Source of the DNA: Armatimonadetes bacterium 55-13
GTDB taxonomy: Bacteria; Armatimonadota; Fimbriimonadia; Fimbriimonadales; Fimbriimonadaceae
Length of the DNA stretch: 60,567 nt
Direction: 5' to 3'
Assembly: GCA_001898035.1 (NCBI GenBank)
Contig: MKRX01000009.1
Location: 31,290-91,856 of the forward strand
Position numbers and translations under genes: made by a program. The notes under the pieces are model-generated. The model made no database searches. It saw nothing but the letters and a program-made list of their open reading frames with translations, and was not told the DNA's origin. Positions 17,030 to 26,363 of the stretch are shown here, piece by piece; position 1 is the first letter of the stretch; the number at the start of each line of letters is the position of its first letter.

Positions 17030-20000
17030 ATGCGCATCGCCGATTGGGCGCGTCGCGTAACCCAAATTCCAGCCCTGGCGGAGGTCTGTGCACCACTGGA
17101 AGGCACTTCCGAGTGGCGGTCGGTTGCGCCCGAAGCTCGTCCGTTTTTGATTGCGGCGAGCTATATCGCCCACCCTCGCAAAACCCTCATCGTCACTCCC
17201 AACTACGAGCGTGCCTTGGCCTGGCAGGCAAAGTTGGAGCTTTGCGGTATTCCCCACGATCAGATTTGCCAACTGCCCAGCGGTATTTCTACTCTCTTCG
17301 AAGACGCGGCTCCCGAGCACGTTGCTCTATCAGACAGATTAGGCGCGCTGCGTGCTCTGGTCGAAGATTCACCGAAGATCATTCTTGCAACGCCCCAGGC
17401 GGTGCTTGAACGCACATTGCCCCGCGAAATTTTGCTGGATGCGTTTATTAACATCAAGGTCGGAGAGACCATTGACCCGGACCGCTTGACGAGGCAACTG
17501 GTCAACCTCGGATACGAACCCCAAGAGCCGGTCCGATTGCCTGGACAATACAGTCGCCGCGGCGGCATTCTTGACGTATTCGCCACGGGACACGATTTAC
17601 CGTACCGAATTGAGTTGTTTGGCGACGAGATTGAAAGTATCAGGTTATTCGATCCCAATAATCAACGCTCCGTGGGACAAGTTGATCGACTTGATCTTAG
17701 TCCGTCTAGGGAAACCCTCTACACCGACCTGGACGAAGGGATCAAGGATATGCTGATTTCTACCGCAGAACGCGAAGCGGCTGTCCTGGAGGACGAGGCG
17801 GCTAAACGCCTTGAAGAGCTAGTTGCGGGCGATGCGGACGCGCTAAGTCAGAAAGTCTACTTTGATCGCTTGGACCTTTATCGCCCTCTCCTGCACCCGG
17901 ATTCAGGCTGCGCCGTTGACCTTCTTCTCGAATCCGATCTGCTGCTTCTGGACGAACCCCTGGAATTGGAAACGATTGGAGTCCGTTCGGAGGATGAGTT
18001 ATCCCAAGCTCTGACCGCCCGAGCAGAGCGTGGAGAAATCCTCCATGCCCCCGCCAACGACTTTATGCTCTCGGTCGAGCACCTCGCAAGCCACCCTTTC
18101 ACTGTCGCCGTCACGGCGATGAACGCCTTGCCCGATTGGATATCGGCAAACCAAGGTTACGATGTCGGCGCAATCTCTCTCGAACCCTATCGTGGCCGCG
18201 CAGATGCCCTGGCTCTTACACTGCGGAACTACCTCAAAGACGACTTCTCGGTTATTTTCTCCACCGACCAGCCCAATCGAGCCAAAACGGTTCTCTCTCA
18301 AGCAGAGATATTCGCCGAAGAAGGCGCCACTTCGGAAGGGTTCGCTCCCGGAGCCCGGCTCGCCCATGGGAATCTGGGGGGTGGATTCGTCTTCCCAGAT
18401 CACAAGCTTGCCGTTGTCACGGATGCCGAAGTCTTTGGCGTAGCTCGCCTCAAGCTTCCACAAAAGCGCTTCATGGAGGGAGCGCCAATCGCAACGGTTC
18501 TCGATCTTCGACCTGGCGATTACGTAGTTCACATCAACTTCGGAATCGGAATTTTTCGGGGTCTGATCAAGCGCGAAGAGCACGGGGTTGAAAAAGAGTT
18601 TCTTTATATTGAATATCAGGCCCCGGACAAGCTCTTTGTTCCTGCCGATCAACTGGACCGCATTCAGAAGTATCTGAATCCGGGCGATGAAAATCCCAAG
18701 CTGAACAAGCTTACGGGAGGTGAATGGCAGAGGACCCTGGGAAAAGCCCGGGAGGAGGCCAAGGAGTTCGCGAGAGATCTCGTGAAGCTCTACGCGAAGC
18801 GAAAGGAAGTGACGCGTAAATCCTTCGGCCCCGATACTCCCTTTCAGAACGAAATGGAACAGACGTTCCCGTGGGTCGAAACACCAAGCCAGCTCCGAGC
18901 GATTAAAGACGTCAAACGCGACCTCGAGACTCCCTATCCCATGGATCGCCTGGTCTGCGGCGACGTTGGGTTCGGAAAAACGGAAGTAGCGATCCGGGCC
19001 GCCTTCAAGGTCGTGCAGGATGGTCGACAGGTAGCCGTGCTCTGTCCAACCACCATCCTTTCCGAACAGCACATGCGGAACTTTCAAGAACGTCTTGGTT
19101 CCTTTGGCGTGCGTATCGATATCTCCAATCGCTTCCGAACGACCGCCGACAAAAACCAGGTTTATAACAAGCTCAAAGTCGGCGAAATCGACATCATTAT
19201 CGGCACCCACGCTCTCCTCGGGAAAGGCATCGAGTTCAAACACCTCGGAATGGTTATCATTGATGAAGAGCAAAAATTCGGTGTAAAGCAGAAGGAGATG
19301 CTCAAGCAACTTCGTACCGAAGTGGACGTTTTGACACTCTCCGCCACTCCGATTCCGAGAACCCTGAGCATGGCGCTGATGGACATCCGGCAAATGTCTC
19401 TCATTAACGATCCGCCCCCCGGACGCCTGCCTATTCGAACCTTCGTTCGCCCCTATGCCGGCGAAGTCGTTCGAGAAGCCATCCTTCGTGAGCTCGCCCG
19501 CGGGGGTCAGATCTTTTACGTCTATAACCGGGTGGACTCCATCGGCCACGTCGCCGAAAAACTCCGAAAGCTGGTTCCCTCCGCCCGGATTGGCGTGGGC
19601 CATGGGCAGATGACCGAGGCTGAATTGGAACCGATTATGGTCGGATTCATCAAGGGAGAAATCGATATCCTCCTCTCCACCACCATCATCGAGAATGGAA
19701 TCGATATCTCAAACGCCAATACATTAATCGTCGAAAACGCTGACCGGCTCGGACTTTCGCAACTCTATCAACTCCGTGGACGCGTAGGTCGATCCGATCG
19801 ACAAGCCTATGCCTACTTCCTCTACTCTGGAGCTTTGGACTCCACGATTCGAAGCGGACTGATTTCGCCCATTCATGAGGGAATGGACAGCCGTGGAAAC
19901 GCGGGCTACACGTCGCCCACCGCCGCCGATCCGGTGACCGGAAAGAAGAAAAAGAAAACCGTTTCCGAAGGCGCGATTCAGAGGCTTCAGGCACTCCAAG

Positions 20001-20692
20001 AGTTCTCTTCCCTCGGCTCCGGCTATTCTCTTGCCTTCCGCGACCTCCAAATTCGCGGCGCAGGAGAATTGATTGGCGCCAAGCAAAGCGGCACGATGCA
20101 AACCGTCGGATATGAGCTTTACACCCAGCTCATCAATGAGGCAGTAGCCATGTTGAAAACCGCGGTCGACGATCCAACTGCCGCCATGTTGGCGAGCACC
20201 GAACCGGCGGACGAGTTCATCAATATGGCGCCTCTGCCGCAGTTCGATATTCCGGTCGTCGCTCTTATTCCAGATCAATTCATCAAAGACGCGGCACAAA
20301 GACTCTACTATTACCAACGCATGATGTCGGCCCGAACGGAAGCGATTCTGGGCGAGGTTCAAGCGGAAGTCGAAGACCGCTACGGTCATCCTCCCGAGCA
20401 GGTTAGCAACGCTTTTGCCATCATGGGCCAACGATTGCGAGCTCGCGACTTAGATATTTCGAAGGTGGAAGCGGGCCAGGGTCGCTTGAGCGTGACGTTC
20501 CTGGACAAAACAAAGGTTCCACCCCGCGTCTTCTCGATCATGGGCCGCAAGCACAAGGAGTGCTTCCTCACCCGGGACTCATTCGTATTCCCCTATACCG
20601 GTAACCCAATCCTCGCGGTGGAACGGATGATTCAGAGTTTCGAAGAATCCTATCAGCAGCTTGAGCAGGAGAGAGCGGCTCTCGAAGTCTAG
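17030..20692 (+). CDS. mfd: Transcription-repair coupling factor Mfd
   Basis: A 1220-aa ATP-dependent translocase that removes stalled RNA polymerase and recruits UvrA. Domains in order: UvrB-like N-terminal part (QYSRRGGILDVF near 180), the RNA-polymerase-interacting CarD-like domain (GDYVVHINFGIGIFRG near 495), RecG-like helicase with Walker A GDVGFGKTEVA (about 644) and Walker B IIDEEQKFG (about 743), motif VI LRGRVGRSDRQAYAYF, and the C-terminal TRCF domain. An insertion of about 35-40 residues with a KKKKK run (about 945-980) separates motif VI from the RDLQIRGAGELIG block, which is unusual. The start at 17030 follows a TACACT box. The stop overlaps the DUF1275 gene. Confidence 0.97.
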   Translation: MRIADWARRVTQIPALAEVCAPLEGTSEWRSVAPEARPFLIAASYIAHPRKTLIVTPNYERALAWQAKLELCGIPHDQICQLPSGISTLFEDAAPEHVALSDRLGALRALVEDSPKIILATPQAVLERTLPREILLDAFINIKVGETIDPDRLTRQLVNLGYEPQEPVRLPGQYSRRGGILDVFATGHDLPYRIELFGDEIESIRLFDPNNQRSVGQVDRLDLSPSRETLYTDLDEGIKDMLISTAEREAAVLEDEAAKRLEELVAGDADALSQKVYFDRLDLYRPLLHPDSGCAVDLLLESDLLLLDEPLELETIGVRSEDELSQALTARAERGEILHAPANDFMLSVEHLASHPFTVAVTAMNALPDWISANQGYDVGAISLEPYRGRADALALTLRNYLKDDFSVIFSTDQPNRAKTVLSQAEIFAEEGATSEGFAPGARLAHGNLGGGFVFPDHKLAVVTDAEVFGVARLKLPQKRFMEGAPIATVLDLRPGDYVVHINFGIGIFRGLIKREEHGVEKEFLYIEYQAPDKLFVPADQLDRIQKYLNPGDENPKLNKLTGGEWQRTLGKAREEAKEFARDLVKLYAKRKEVTRKSFGPDTPFQNEMEQTFPWVETPSQLRAIKDVKRDLETPYPMDRLVCGDVGFGKTEVAIRAAFKVVQDGRQVAVLCPTTILSEQHMRNFQERLGSFGVRIDISNRFRTTADKNQVYNKLKVGEIDIIIGTHALLGKGIEFKHLGMVIIDEEQKFGVKQKEMLKQLRTEVDVLTLSATPIPRTLSMALMDIRQMSLINDPPPGRLPIRTFVRPYAGEVVREAILRELARGGQIFYVYNRVDSIGHVAEKLRKLVPSARIGVGHGQMTEAELEPIMVGFIKGEIDILLSTTIIENGIDISNANTLIVENADRLGLSQLYQLRGRVGRSDRQAYAYFLYSGALDSTIRSGLISPIHEGMDSRGNAGYTSPTAADPVTGKKKKKTVSEGAIQRLQALQEFSSLGSGYSLAFRDLQIRGAGELIGAKQSGTMQTVGYELYTQLINEAVAMLKTAVDDPTAAMLASTEPADEFINMAPLPQFDIPVVALIPDQFIKDAAQRLYYYQRMMSARTEAILGEVQAEVEDRYGHPPEQVSNAFAIMGQRLRARDLDISKVEAGQGRLSVTFLDKTKVPPRVFSIMGRKHKECFLTRDSFVFPYTGNPILAVERMIQSFEESYQQLEQERAALEV

Positions 20693-21318
20693 TCTCCCTT
20701 CCGAAAGACGAATGCAAGGGCAGCGGCAAAGGCTGATCCAAACCAAAGGGCATTCATATCGAACGCACGATGGGCCACCGCCCCCAGCGTGGCCCCTGTG
20801 ATCAGCCCTACCCACAGCACCAGGAAACGCAACCACTCCTTCTTCGATCCACCCTGAATTGAGTCGGCGATCGCATGGCCCATTTTCACCAGGTTGCCAG
20901 TCATATACGTGAGTCCAACTCCAATCCCATCTCGCCTCAGCACCGTATTTTCTGCCCCCATGGCAATGACCATCGCGGCGGTACCAAGGCGAACATGATG
21001 AGTCGCGTAAAGCACCCCCGACACGGCAAGAAGCCCGGCAACAAGGGACAAAATGAGCACCCTTCTTTTTTCGCTCCGGGGACTTGCTATTAACGAACCA
21101 ACAACGACGCCGAAAACAAAGAGGAAGACGATCACAAGCACCGTCACCGCGCTCTCCCAATCGCCACTTCCAAGACCAATGCCGAGACGCGTGGAATTTC
21201 CGCTCATGAACGAAACGAAGTATCCGCCGAGGTCGAGAAAACCTAGCGAATCCACATAGCCCGCCAACATCGGGAGCGCAATTGCGAACGCCAGAGATCG
21301 GCGATCTAATCGAGTCAT
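20689..21318 (-). CDS. DUF1275 (YoaK-like) membrane protein
   Basis: A 209-aa integral membrane protein with about six hydrophobic segments. DUF1275 signatures are MLAGYVDSLGFLDLGGYFVS, FMSGNSTRLGIGLG and LTYMTGNLVKMGHAI. The family is widespread and has been proposed to be a transporter, but no substrate is established. Length is near the family norm. Its stop codon overlaps the mfd stop by four bases (CTAG). No Shine-Dalgarno or clear -10 box is visible before the ATG, so the exact start is less certain than the family. Confidence 0.85.
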   Translation of the reverse strand: MTRLDRRSLAFAIALPMLAGYVDSLGFLDLGGYFVSFMSGNSTRLGIGLGSGDWESAVTVLVIVFLFVFGVVVGSLIASPRSEKRRVLILSLVAGLLAVSGVLYATHHVRLGTAAMVIAMGAENTVLRRDGIGVGLTYMTGNLVKMGHAIADSIQGGSKKEWLRFLVLWVGLITGATLGAVAHRAFDMNALWFGSAFAAALAFVFRKGD

Positions 21319-21336
21319 AAAGGAACGTGGATCAGT

Positions 21337-23445
21337 TTATCTGGGAGGAGCCCCCGCTCCACCATTCTGATTGCTTCTTTTGCGAATCGTCTCTAGACCA
21401 CTCTGAATTTCTTCTCGAATGGATTGTGGCAGTTGGTCCCATTTACCGGGCTTTGCGTTCTCAGCGGATGGAGGGATTGAGATCGAAAGTTCCTTCCAAA
21501 GACCTGGAGCAACCACTATTCGAATCAAATACATCTTTTGCTGTGCCATCCCATAGCCAACCAAACCCGTTAACCCATATTTCTGAAGAGTTTGGGGATT
21601 ATTGCTTTGCTCGGATTCCACCGTTGCAAGATTCCAAGGGTTAATGCTGCGCAGAATCCTTAACTTCCCGTTCGGATCTTTTCCAAATGCGGCGATGACG
21701 TCTAACGCCTTTACTCTGGCCGATAGATAGGCTTGTGGCGAAATCCCGTTGGCAAGCTCTTTTGTAGGTTCAACTGGAGCATGCTTGCTTTGCCATGAGT
21801 TCGTATCGATTCTCTCCTCGCTGGTGAGTAATCCAGAAAAGATGATCCGATCCACAATCCTCTTCTGCTCCTTGGTCAGTCCTCCATAGGGTATTTGGGA
21901 ACCGGACTCCAACGATCGAAGGGCATTTTCATTCAAGGAACCAAACAACCTGAGGCCGTCCCAGTCGGTTGAGTCCAGGGAAGTCAGCAGCGCAGGATAA
22001 AACGCCACCATTAAGATTCCGCCGATCCCCATTCGGGAGTCTGACCCAGTCTCAAAGGCATAGCGGGCGTTATCGTAAGCTGTAAGCTCACCTTTATCGT
22101 CGATTGCGCGAAGGACTTTGACAATCGGCTTACGGGGCTCCAGATTCAGTTCAGCTTCCCATCGATCGGACGGCTTCATAAGCGTCCACCCGTTTGCTTT
22201 GTCCACGATCTGCTTTTCTGAGACTGACTTCAGCAGCGACAACACCGCGCCGACTCTCAACGGACGATCTGGAGGAAAGAGAAAGACCGCATTGAAGTCG
22301 AGGTCTCTCAAAGAGGCGATGACGTCTCGATGATGAACTTTTCCGTAAGTTGCGAGCGCATCGTTTACCGTGTAGTAAAGAGGATCAGTGTCCTCGAAAC
22401 CCAGAAATTGCTCCCGCACCGCTCCCTCTAAAGGTGGTTGAGCACGCGTCCTCAACGTGTCGACGACTCTCTTGATAAACCGATCGGCTCCTTCCGATAA
22501 GGTCACGAGCGGGTCGGAATCCGTATTGGGCGTGGCCTCTAGCACCTCATTCGAAAATTTCCTATTCGGAGAATCCAATGTGAGTTGACACAACACTCGA
22601 GTGCCTGGAAATCCGCTCTCACCAAGCAGATTGACAAATAACAATCCGCTTGCTTCTCCTCGGCGAACTTCTAGATAGGCGGTTTTCGTAACCTCTTCAC
22701 CTACTTGCAGTTGGCTTCGAGGATCACTGACCGTCAACCCATCGTTTTGGCCCAGGGTGACCTTGGTCGCGGCCTCAGCCCAGGCCCGTTGCTCCTTGGA
22801 AAAGTCTTGAAAGGCACTTCTGACTTGGACAGAATCCATCGCCTTCTGCATTCTCGTTGGACGCTCGCTAAAGACGACTCGACTGTCCGGTGGAATCGCG
22901 GCTAGATCGCCCAGATCGCAGGCCAGAAGCAATCGCTTCATCAACCGGGACATCGGCCCTTGATCGCTGAGGGCTTTCTCTCGAAGGGAACGCGCTCGAG
23001 CCGTTCCTGGATCGTTTGAATTTGCTGGTTCCTTGGCAAGACCTGCAAGGCCGTTTGCCAGAGCCATGCCGTCAAACGGAGTCTCCACTTGTTTTCTTGA
23101 GACGAGCAGCGCTTCGGAAATCAGCGCCTTTCTCCGTTCCAGATGTGCCCGCCAAACCTTCTGCTTCAATTCAGGCGGTCGTTCGAGATACTCTCCATCT
23201 GGTTTCTTGACCCAGGTCGCATCCAGCGCATCGGCAATCTCGCTCTTGAACTCTTCCAGAGGACGACGATCGACGCAAATGAAAACCATCTGCTCGCCTA
23301 ATTCCGCCGATGCCGCAAGATGCGGGCCCTTACTGGACACGGCCTCTAAAACCCGACGAACCGAATTCGTCTGCGCTTCAAGATGAACTGAATTCGATCC
23401 GCCTTGAAGGCAAACGGCTAGGAGGAAAGAGAGACCCAACGGCAT
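21337..23445 (-). CDS. Large exported protein of unknown function
   Basis: A 702-aa protein that I do not recognise. It begins with a signal-peptide-like stretch (MPLGLSFLLAVCLQGGSNSV). The mature part is mixed alpha/beta with charged helices, segments such as ALDATWVKKPDGEYLERPPE and DLDFNAVFLFPPDRPLRVGA, and a Pro/Gly-rich C-terminus ending GGAGAPPR. No catalytic motif, Cys pair or transmembrane anchor is seen. The start is the ATG at 23445: a TACAAT hexamer ends six bases before it, and the five extra codons upstream would overlap that box. It is divergent from the PQQ-like propeller gene. Confidence 0.7.
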   Translation of the reverse strand: MPLGLSFLLAVCLQGGSNSVHLEAQTNSVRRVLEAVSSKGPHLAASAELGEQMVFICVDRRPLEEFKSEIADALDATWVKKPDGEYLERPPELKQKVWRAHLERRKALISEALLVSRKQVETPFDGMALANGLAGLAKEPANSNDPGTARARSLREKALSDQGPMSRLMKRLLLACDLGDLAAIPPDSRVVFSERPTRMQKAMDSVQVRSAFQDFSKEQRAWAEAATKVTLGQNDGLTVSDPRSQLQVGEEVTKTAYLEVRRGEASGLLFVNLLGESGFPGTRVLCQLTLDSPNRKFSNEVLEATPNTDSDPLVTLSEGADRFIKRVVDTLRTRAQPPLEGAVREQFLGFEDTDPLYYTVNDALATYGKVHHRDVIASLRDLDFNAVFLFPPDRPLRVGAVLSLLKSVSEKQIVDKANGWTLMKPSDRWEAELNLEPRKPIVKVLRAIDDKGELTAYDNARYAFETGSDSRMGIGGILMVAFYPALLTSLDSTDWDGLRLFGSLNENALRSLESGSQIPYGGLTKEQKRIVDRIIFSGLLTSEERIDTNSWQSKHAPVEPTKELANGISPQAYLSARVKALDVIAAFGKDPNGKLRILRSINPWNLATVESEQSNNPQTLQKYGLTGLVGYGMAQQKMYLIRIVVAPGLWKELSISIPPSAENAKPGKWDQLPQSIREEIQSGLETIRKRSNQNGGAGAPPR

Positions 23446-23451
23446 GCGACC

Positions 23452-23457
23452 ATTGTA
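23452..23457 (-). promoter_or_regulatory. Candidate -10 box, leaderless
   Basis: TACAAT on the minus strand ends six bases before the ATG at 23445. No Shine-Dalgarno lies between. Confidence 0.5.
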
Positions 23458-23547
23458 CAAACGGCGCCCTAATCTGGCTATTCAATTGAAGCGGATGGAC
23501 CATTCGCCCCATTTGCTCAAGTATTGGCTTGTTGGAGTTTTCGAAGA

Positions 23548-23649
23548 ATGGAATTGAGGAAGTTCCGTTCGCATTCGATCAAGGGCCATATCTTCTCGGC
23601 CATAGCGGATACTCAGGAACTCATTCTGGGGTTTGAACCGTCCCAATGA
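23548..23649 (+). CDS. Possible 33-codon upstream ORF
   Basis: A short reading frame (MELRKFRSHSIKGHIF...) in the 200-base divergent gap ends in TGA that overlaps the ATG of the propeller gene as ATGA. The frame is open back to 23473. A GGAG lies ten bases before the ATG. The ATGA junction is the same coupling used by real operons in this window, but the peptide has no recognisable family and codon signal is weak. It may be a leader peptide or chance. Confidence 0.25.
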   Translation: MELRKFRSHSIKGHIFSAIADTQELILGFEPSQ

Positions 23650-24668
23650 GGATGATCTCTCTGCTGTGCATCTTCGCTCTCCGGTCAGAAACCACCTTCA
23701 CCCAGATGTGGTCGGTCCGGTTGCAGACGGAGATCCAGAGCGTGGTGGTAGGAGAGCGTTCAATCTTCTTTGGCACCAACAATAGCTTTGGTGCGATTGA
23801 TCAAGCGACCGGAAAAAAGGTCTGGGCGAAGAGCGTAGCCCTTCCCCAGTTGGGAGTCTATATTGCGGAAGGCGATGGGGTGCTCTATGCTTCGGTTGGA
23901 CAAGGTTCGCTGTGGGCCTACAACTCCGCCAGCGGCAAACAGATGTGGACGGCAAAGCGCGACGGATATTCCAGTCCAATTGGCGCCTACAATGGCGCCG
24001 TCTATGCAGAGATGACTCCTGGCAAGCTCTCAGCCTTGTCTGCTGGAACCGGAAAACCAATGTGGACGGCTGACCTCCTCAACAGCAGTCCGTCGGCCAA
24101 GCCAATCCGATACGGAAAAAGCATCTTGGTAGGCACGAAGCTGGGCACAGTCTTTTCCTTCGATAAGGACTCCGGTAAGCAGGCGTGGAAGTTCGAAAAA
24201 GGCAACGCCAGTTGCCGAGCTATTCTCGTCGGTGACGAAGGTCGGCCGGTGGTGTTTTTTGATGATGGCGCAGTGATCTGCCTGAGCAATGTGACCGGAC
24301 AGCGAATGTGGGCCTACTACTCGAATAACGGCATCTTTGGCACACCGCTTTATCAGGACGGCCGAGTCTTTCTCACGAGCGCGAGTGGAAATTTTATTTG
24401 CTTAGCTGGACTAAATGGCCAGGAACTCTGGAAACGTAAACTGAGCCCCCGACAGAACTTCGGATTGTCTCAACCTCTTCCTTGGCGCGCTGGCTATCTC
24501 CTGGCCGATAGAACAAAGCTCGCCTATTTAAATGCAGAGGGAGAGCGGCAATGGGAATCTGACCTGGGCGAGGATCTATTTGGCCAGCAGCCTCGAGCAT
24601 TGGGCGGCGACCTTCTCCTCAGCAGTTCGCATGCCATTATGCGATATCACCCCAGCGATGCCGAGTAG
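23646..24668 (+). CDS. PQQ-like beta-propeller repeat protein
   Basis: A 340-aa protein with a short hydrophobic leader (MRMISLLCIFAL) and at least seven blades of the PQQ/quinoprotein type: GAIDQATGKKVW, WAYNSASGKQMW, SALSAGTGKPMW, FSFDKDSGKQAW, ICLSNVTGQRMW, ICLAGLNGQELW and LAYLNAEGERQW. The repeated TGKxxW pattern is the tryptophan docking motif. No PQQ-binding catalytic residues stand out, so it is likely a structural or interaction propeller, as in BamB, rather than a dehydrogenase. It overlaps the lipid kinase gene by 11 bases, so the two are co-transcribed. Confidence 0.85.
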   Translation: MRMISLLCIFALRSETTFTQMWSVRLQTEIQSVVVGERSIFFGTNNSFGAIDQATGKKVWAKSVALPQLGVYIAEGDGVLYASVGQGSLWAYNSASGKQMWTAKRDGYSSPIGAYNGAVYAEMTPGKLSALSAGTGKPMWTADLLNSSPSAKPIRYGKSILVGTKLGTVFSFDKDSGKQAWKFEKGNASCRAILVGDEGRPVVFFDDGAVICLSNVTGQRMWAYYSNNGIFGTPLYQDGRVFLTSASGNFICLAGLNGQELWKRKLSPRQNFGLSQPLPWRAGYLLADRTKLAYLNAEGERQWESDLGEDLFGQQPRALGGDLLLSSSHAIMRYHPSDAE

Positions 24669-25545
24669 TGTAGCTGTCATCAGAAATCCCGTCAGTGGAC
24701 GGGGAAAGTGGCAATCCAGATGGCCCGCCTTGGAATTCCAACTCAAGCGCATCTTCCCCACGTTGGAGGTCCTAGAGACCACGCGTTCCGGCGATGCCGC
24801 TAGATTGGCAATTCAATGTGTCGGCAAAGGAGTCGACTTGGTTATTGCGGCCGGTGGCGACGGCACGATTTCTCAGGTGGGTGGGCAATTGGTTTCAACG
24901 CCTGCCACATTGGGAATTCTCCCATGCGGTACCGGAAACGATTTAGCCCGCACGCTCGGTGTGGGACCGGAAATTGACTTGGCGTTAAGCCGGCTTGAAA
25001 GCGGTGTAGAAGCAGTTATTGACGTGGGAGAGTGGTGCAGCGATACCGCTGAAGGATTCTTTCTGAATGTTGCGGGAAGCGGATTCGATGCAGCGGTTGC
25101 CGACAAGATCAACAGCGGCATAAAGCGCCTTCGCGGAACCCCTGCCTACGTGGCCGCCGTGCTCTCAACTCTTCGTAGCTTTCGACCAGAGCCCGTCCTG
25201 ATCGAAGTTGATGATGACAAGTTCGAGGCGACTAATATGCTGACCGCTATCGCGAACGCTCGGTGCTACGGGGGCGGCATGAAGATAGCGCCTAGAGCCA
25301 GTGTCGCCGACGGCCTTCTCGACATAGTGCTTGTCAAAAAAGTGAGCAAAGTCGCATTCTTGCGCGCCTTTCCACGGGTCTTTAAAGGAGAGCATCTGAG
25401 CCATCCTGCTGTCACCTATCGTCAAGCGCAAAAGATCACTTTGACATCGGCAGGGATACGCCCATTTCTCATCGATGGCGAATTGATTGCGGCCCGCCAA
25501 GTCACGCTTGGAATTCGTCCCCAATCCCTAAAAGTTCGAGTCTGA
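24658..25545 (+). CDS. Diacylglycerol/sphingosine kinase-family lipid kinase
   Basis: A 295-aa kinase of the DgkB/YegS type that phosphorylates a lipid alcohol with ATP. The nucleotide-binding block is VAVIRNPVSGRGKW, followed by DLVIAAGGDGTISQV (the GGDGT motif) and GILPCGTGNDLARTLGV. The C-terminal half shows FFLNVAGSGFDAAV and ANARCYGGGMKIAPRASVAD, diagnostic of the family. I start at the ATG at 24658, which overlaps the propeller gene; a longer frame exists but runs deep into it. The substrate (diacylglycerol, undecaprenol or another lipid) cannot be told. Confidence 0.9.
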   Translation: MPSSVAVIRNPVSGRGKWQSRWPALEFQLKRIFPTLEVLETTRSGDAARLAIQCVGKGVDLVIAAGGDGTISQVGGQLVSTPATLGILPCGTGNDLARTLGVGPEIDLALSRLESGVEAVIDVGEWCSDTAEGFFLNVAGSGFDAAVADKINSGIKRLRGTPAYVAAVLSTLRSFRPEPVLIEVDDDKFEATNMLTAIANARCYGGGMKIAPRASVADGLLDIVLVKKVSKVAFLRAFPRVFKGEHLSHPAVTYRQAQKITLTSAGIRPFLIDGELIAARQVTLGIRPQSLKVRV

Positions 25546-25578
25546 GAAATCTCCAACCGCCCGCGTCGTCGGCTATGC

Positions 25579-25584
25579 GATACT
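25579..25584 (+). promoter_or_regulatory. Candidate -10 box for the nucleotidyltransferase
   Basis: GATACT ends eight bases before the GTG at 25593, in the spacing seen at other predicted leaderless genes. The match is weak at the first base. Confidence 0.3.
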
Positions 25585-25592
25585 GATCACCA

Positions 25593-26363
25593 GTGAGTAT
25601 CTACGATGCGATCATCCCGGCGGGCGGAACGATAGACCCCACGTTCTCGGCCAAAGCAGGGACCGATCAAAAGGCCCTGATCGTTTTTAATGGGGAAACC
25701 ATTCTTGAATCGATTCTCAAAGCCCTCCGGGCATCTGGTGTTATTCGTAACATCGTGGTCATTGGGTCAAAAGAAGTTCAAGACGCATCAAAAGATCTGG
25801 CTACCCATACTCTGGATCAAGGCTCAAGCGGTCCTGACAATATCTTCCGGGGTTTGGAAAAGCTGAAAGGCGCGGATTCCAATCTTGATCGAGTCCTCAT
25901 TGTCACGTGCGACTTACCTTTCCTGACTGGAGAACTGATCAAGAAATTCGTGGAAAGCTGTCCGGCCGACCGCGACGTCTGTATTCCCATCATTCATGAA
26001 AATGACTTTGAACGGGCCTATCCGGGCACCACATCTACCTTTGTCAAGCTGAAGGATGGCACCTTCACCTTGGGCGGCATGTTCATGATGAACGCCCAAA
26101 AACTGCCTGAGATTCGATCGTCGATTCAACGCGTATTCGATCAGCGCAAAAGCAAGCTTGGCATGGCAATGCTTCTCGGACCGGTCTTCGTTTTCAAGTG
26201 GCTCACGAAGGCGCTGACGATCGATGACTTGGAGAAGAAGATCGTTTCCATGCTTGGTTGCTCGGGCAAGGCGATCGTTGGCGCCCCGGTAGAACTTGCC
26301 TACGATATCGACTATCTGGATGATTACGACTATGCAATGGATTTGGTAGGAGCCAAGGATTAA
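25593..26363 (+). CDS. MobA-like nucleotidyltransferase
   Basis: A 256-aa protein with a GTG start. The N-terminus DAIIPAGGTIDPTF and QKALIVFNGETILESIL, then VLIVTCDLPFLTGELI, match the NTP_transf_3 fold, in which the AGG loop binds the nucleotide and the Asp in CDLP binds metal. The signature loop is AGGT rather than the usual AGGxSxRMG, so it may not be a molybdenum-cofactor enzyme; it is probably a sugar or polyol phosphate nucleotidyltransferase. The stop and the MFS start overlap by one base (TAATG), so the two are coupled. The product may be made for or from a sugar carried by that transporter. Confidence 0.8.
   Translation: MSIYDAIIPAGGTIDPTFSAKAGTDQKALIVFNGETILESILKALRASGVIRNIVVIGSKEVQDASKDLATHTLDQGSSGPDNIFRGLEKLKGADSNLDRVLIVTCDLPFLTGELIKKFVESCPADRDVCIPIIHENDFERAYPGTTSTFVKLKDGTFTLGGMFMMNAQKLPEIRSSIQRVFDQRKSKLGMAMLLGPVFVFKWLTKALTIDDLEKKIVSMLGCSGKAIVGAPVELAYDIDYLDDYDYAMDLVGAKD

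Noticed and set aside
17999-19603. 534-codon open frame on the minus strand
   Set aside because: It lies wholly inside mfd, antisense, and its protein has no recognisable fold; it is a by-product of mfd codon use.
25593-26363. MobA assignment for the nucleotidyltransferase
   Set aside because: The signature loop AGGT lacks the GxSxRMG part, and no molybdenum-cofactor genes are near; only the fold is claimed.
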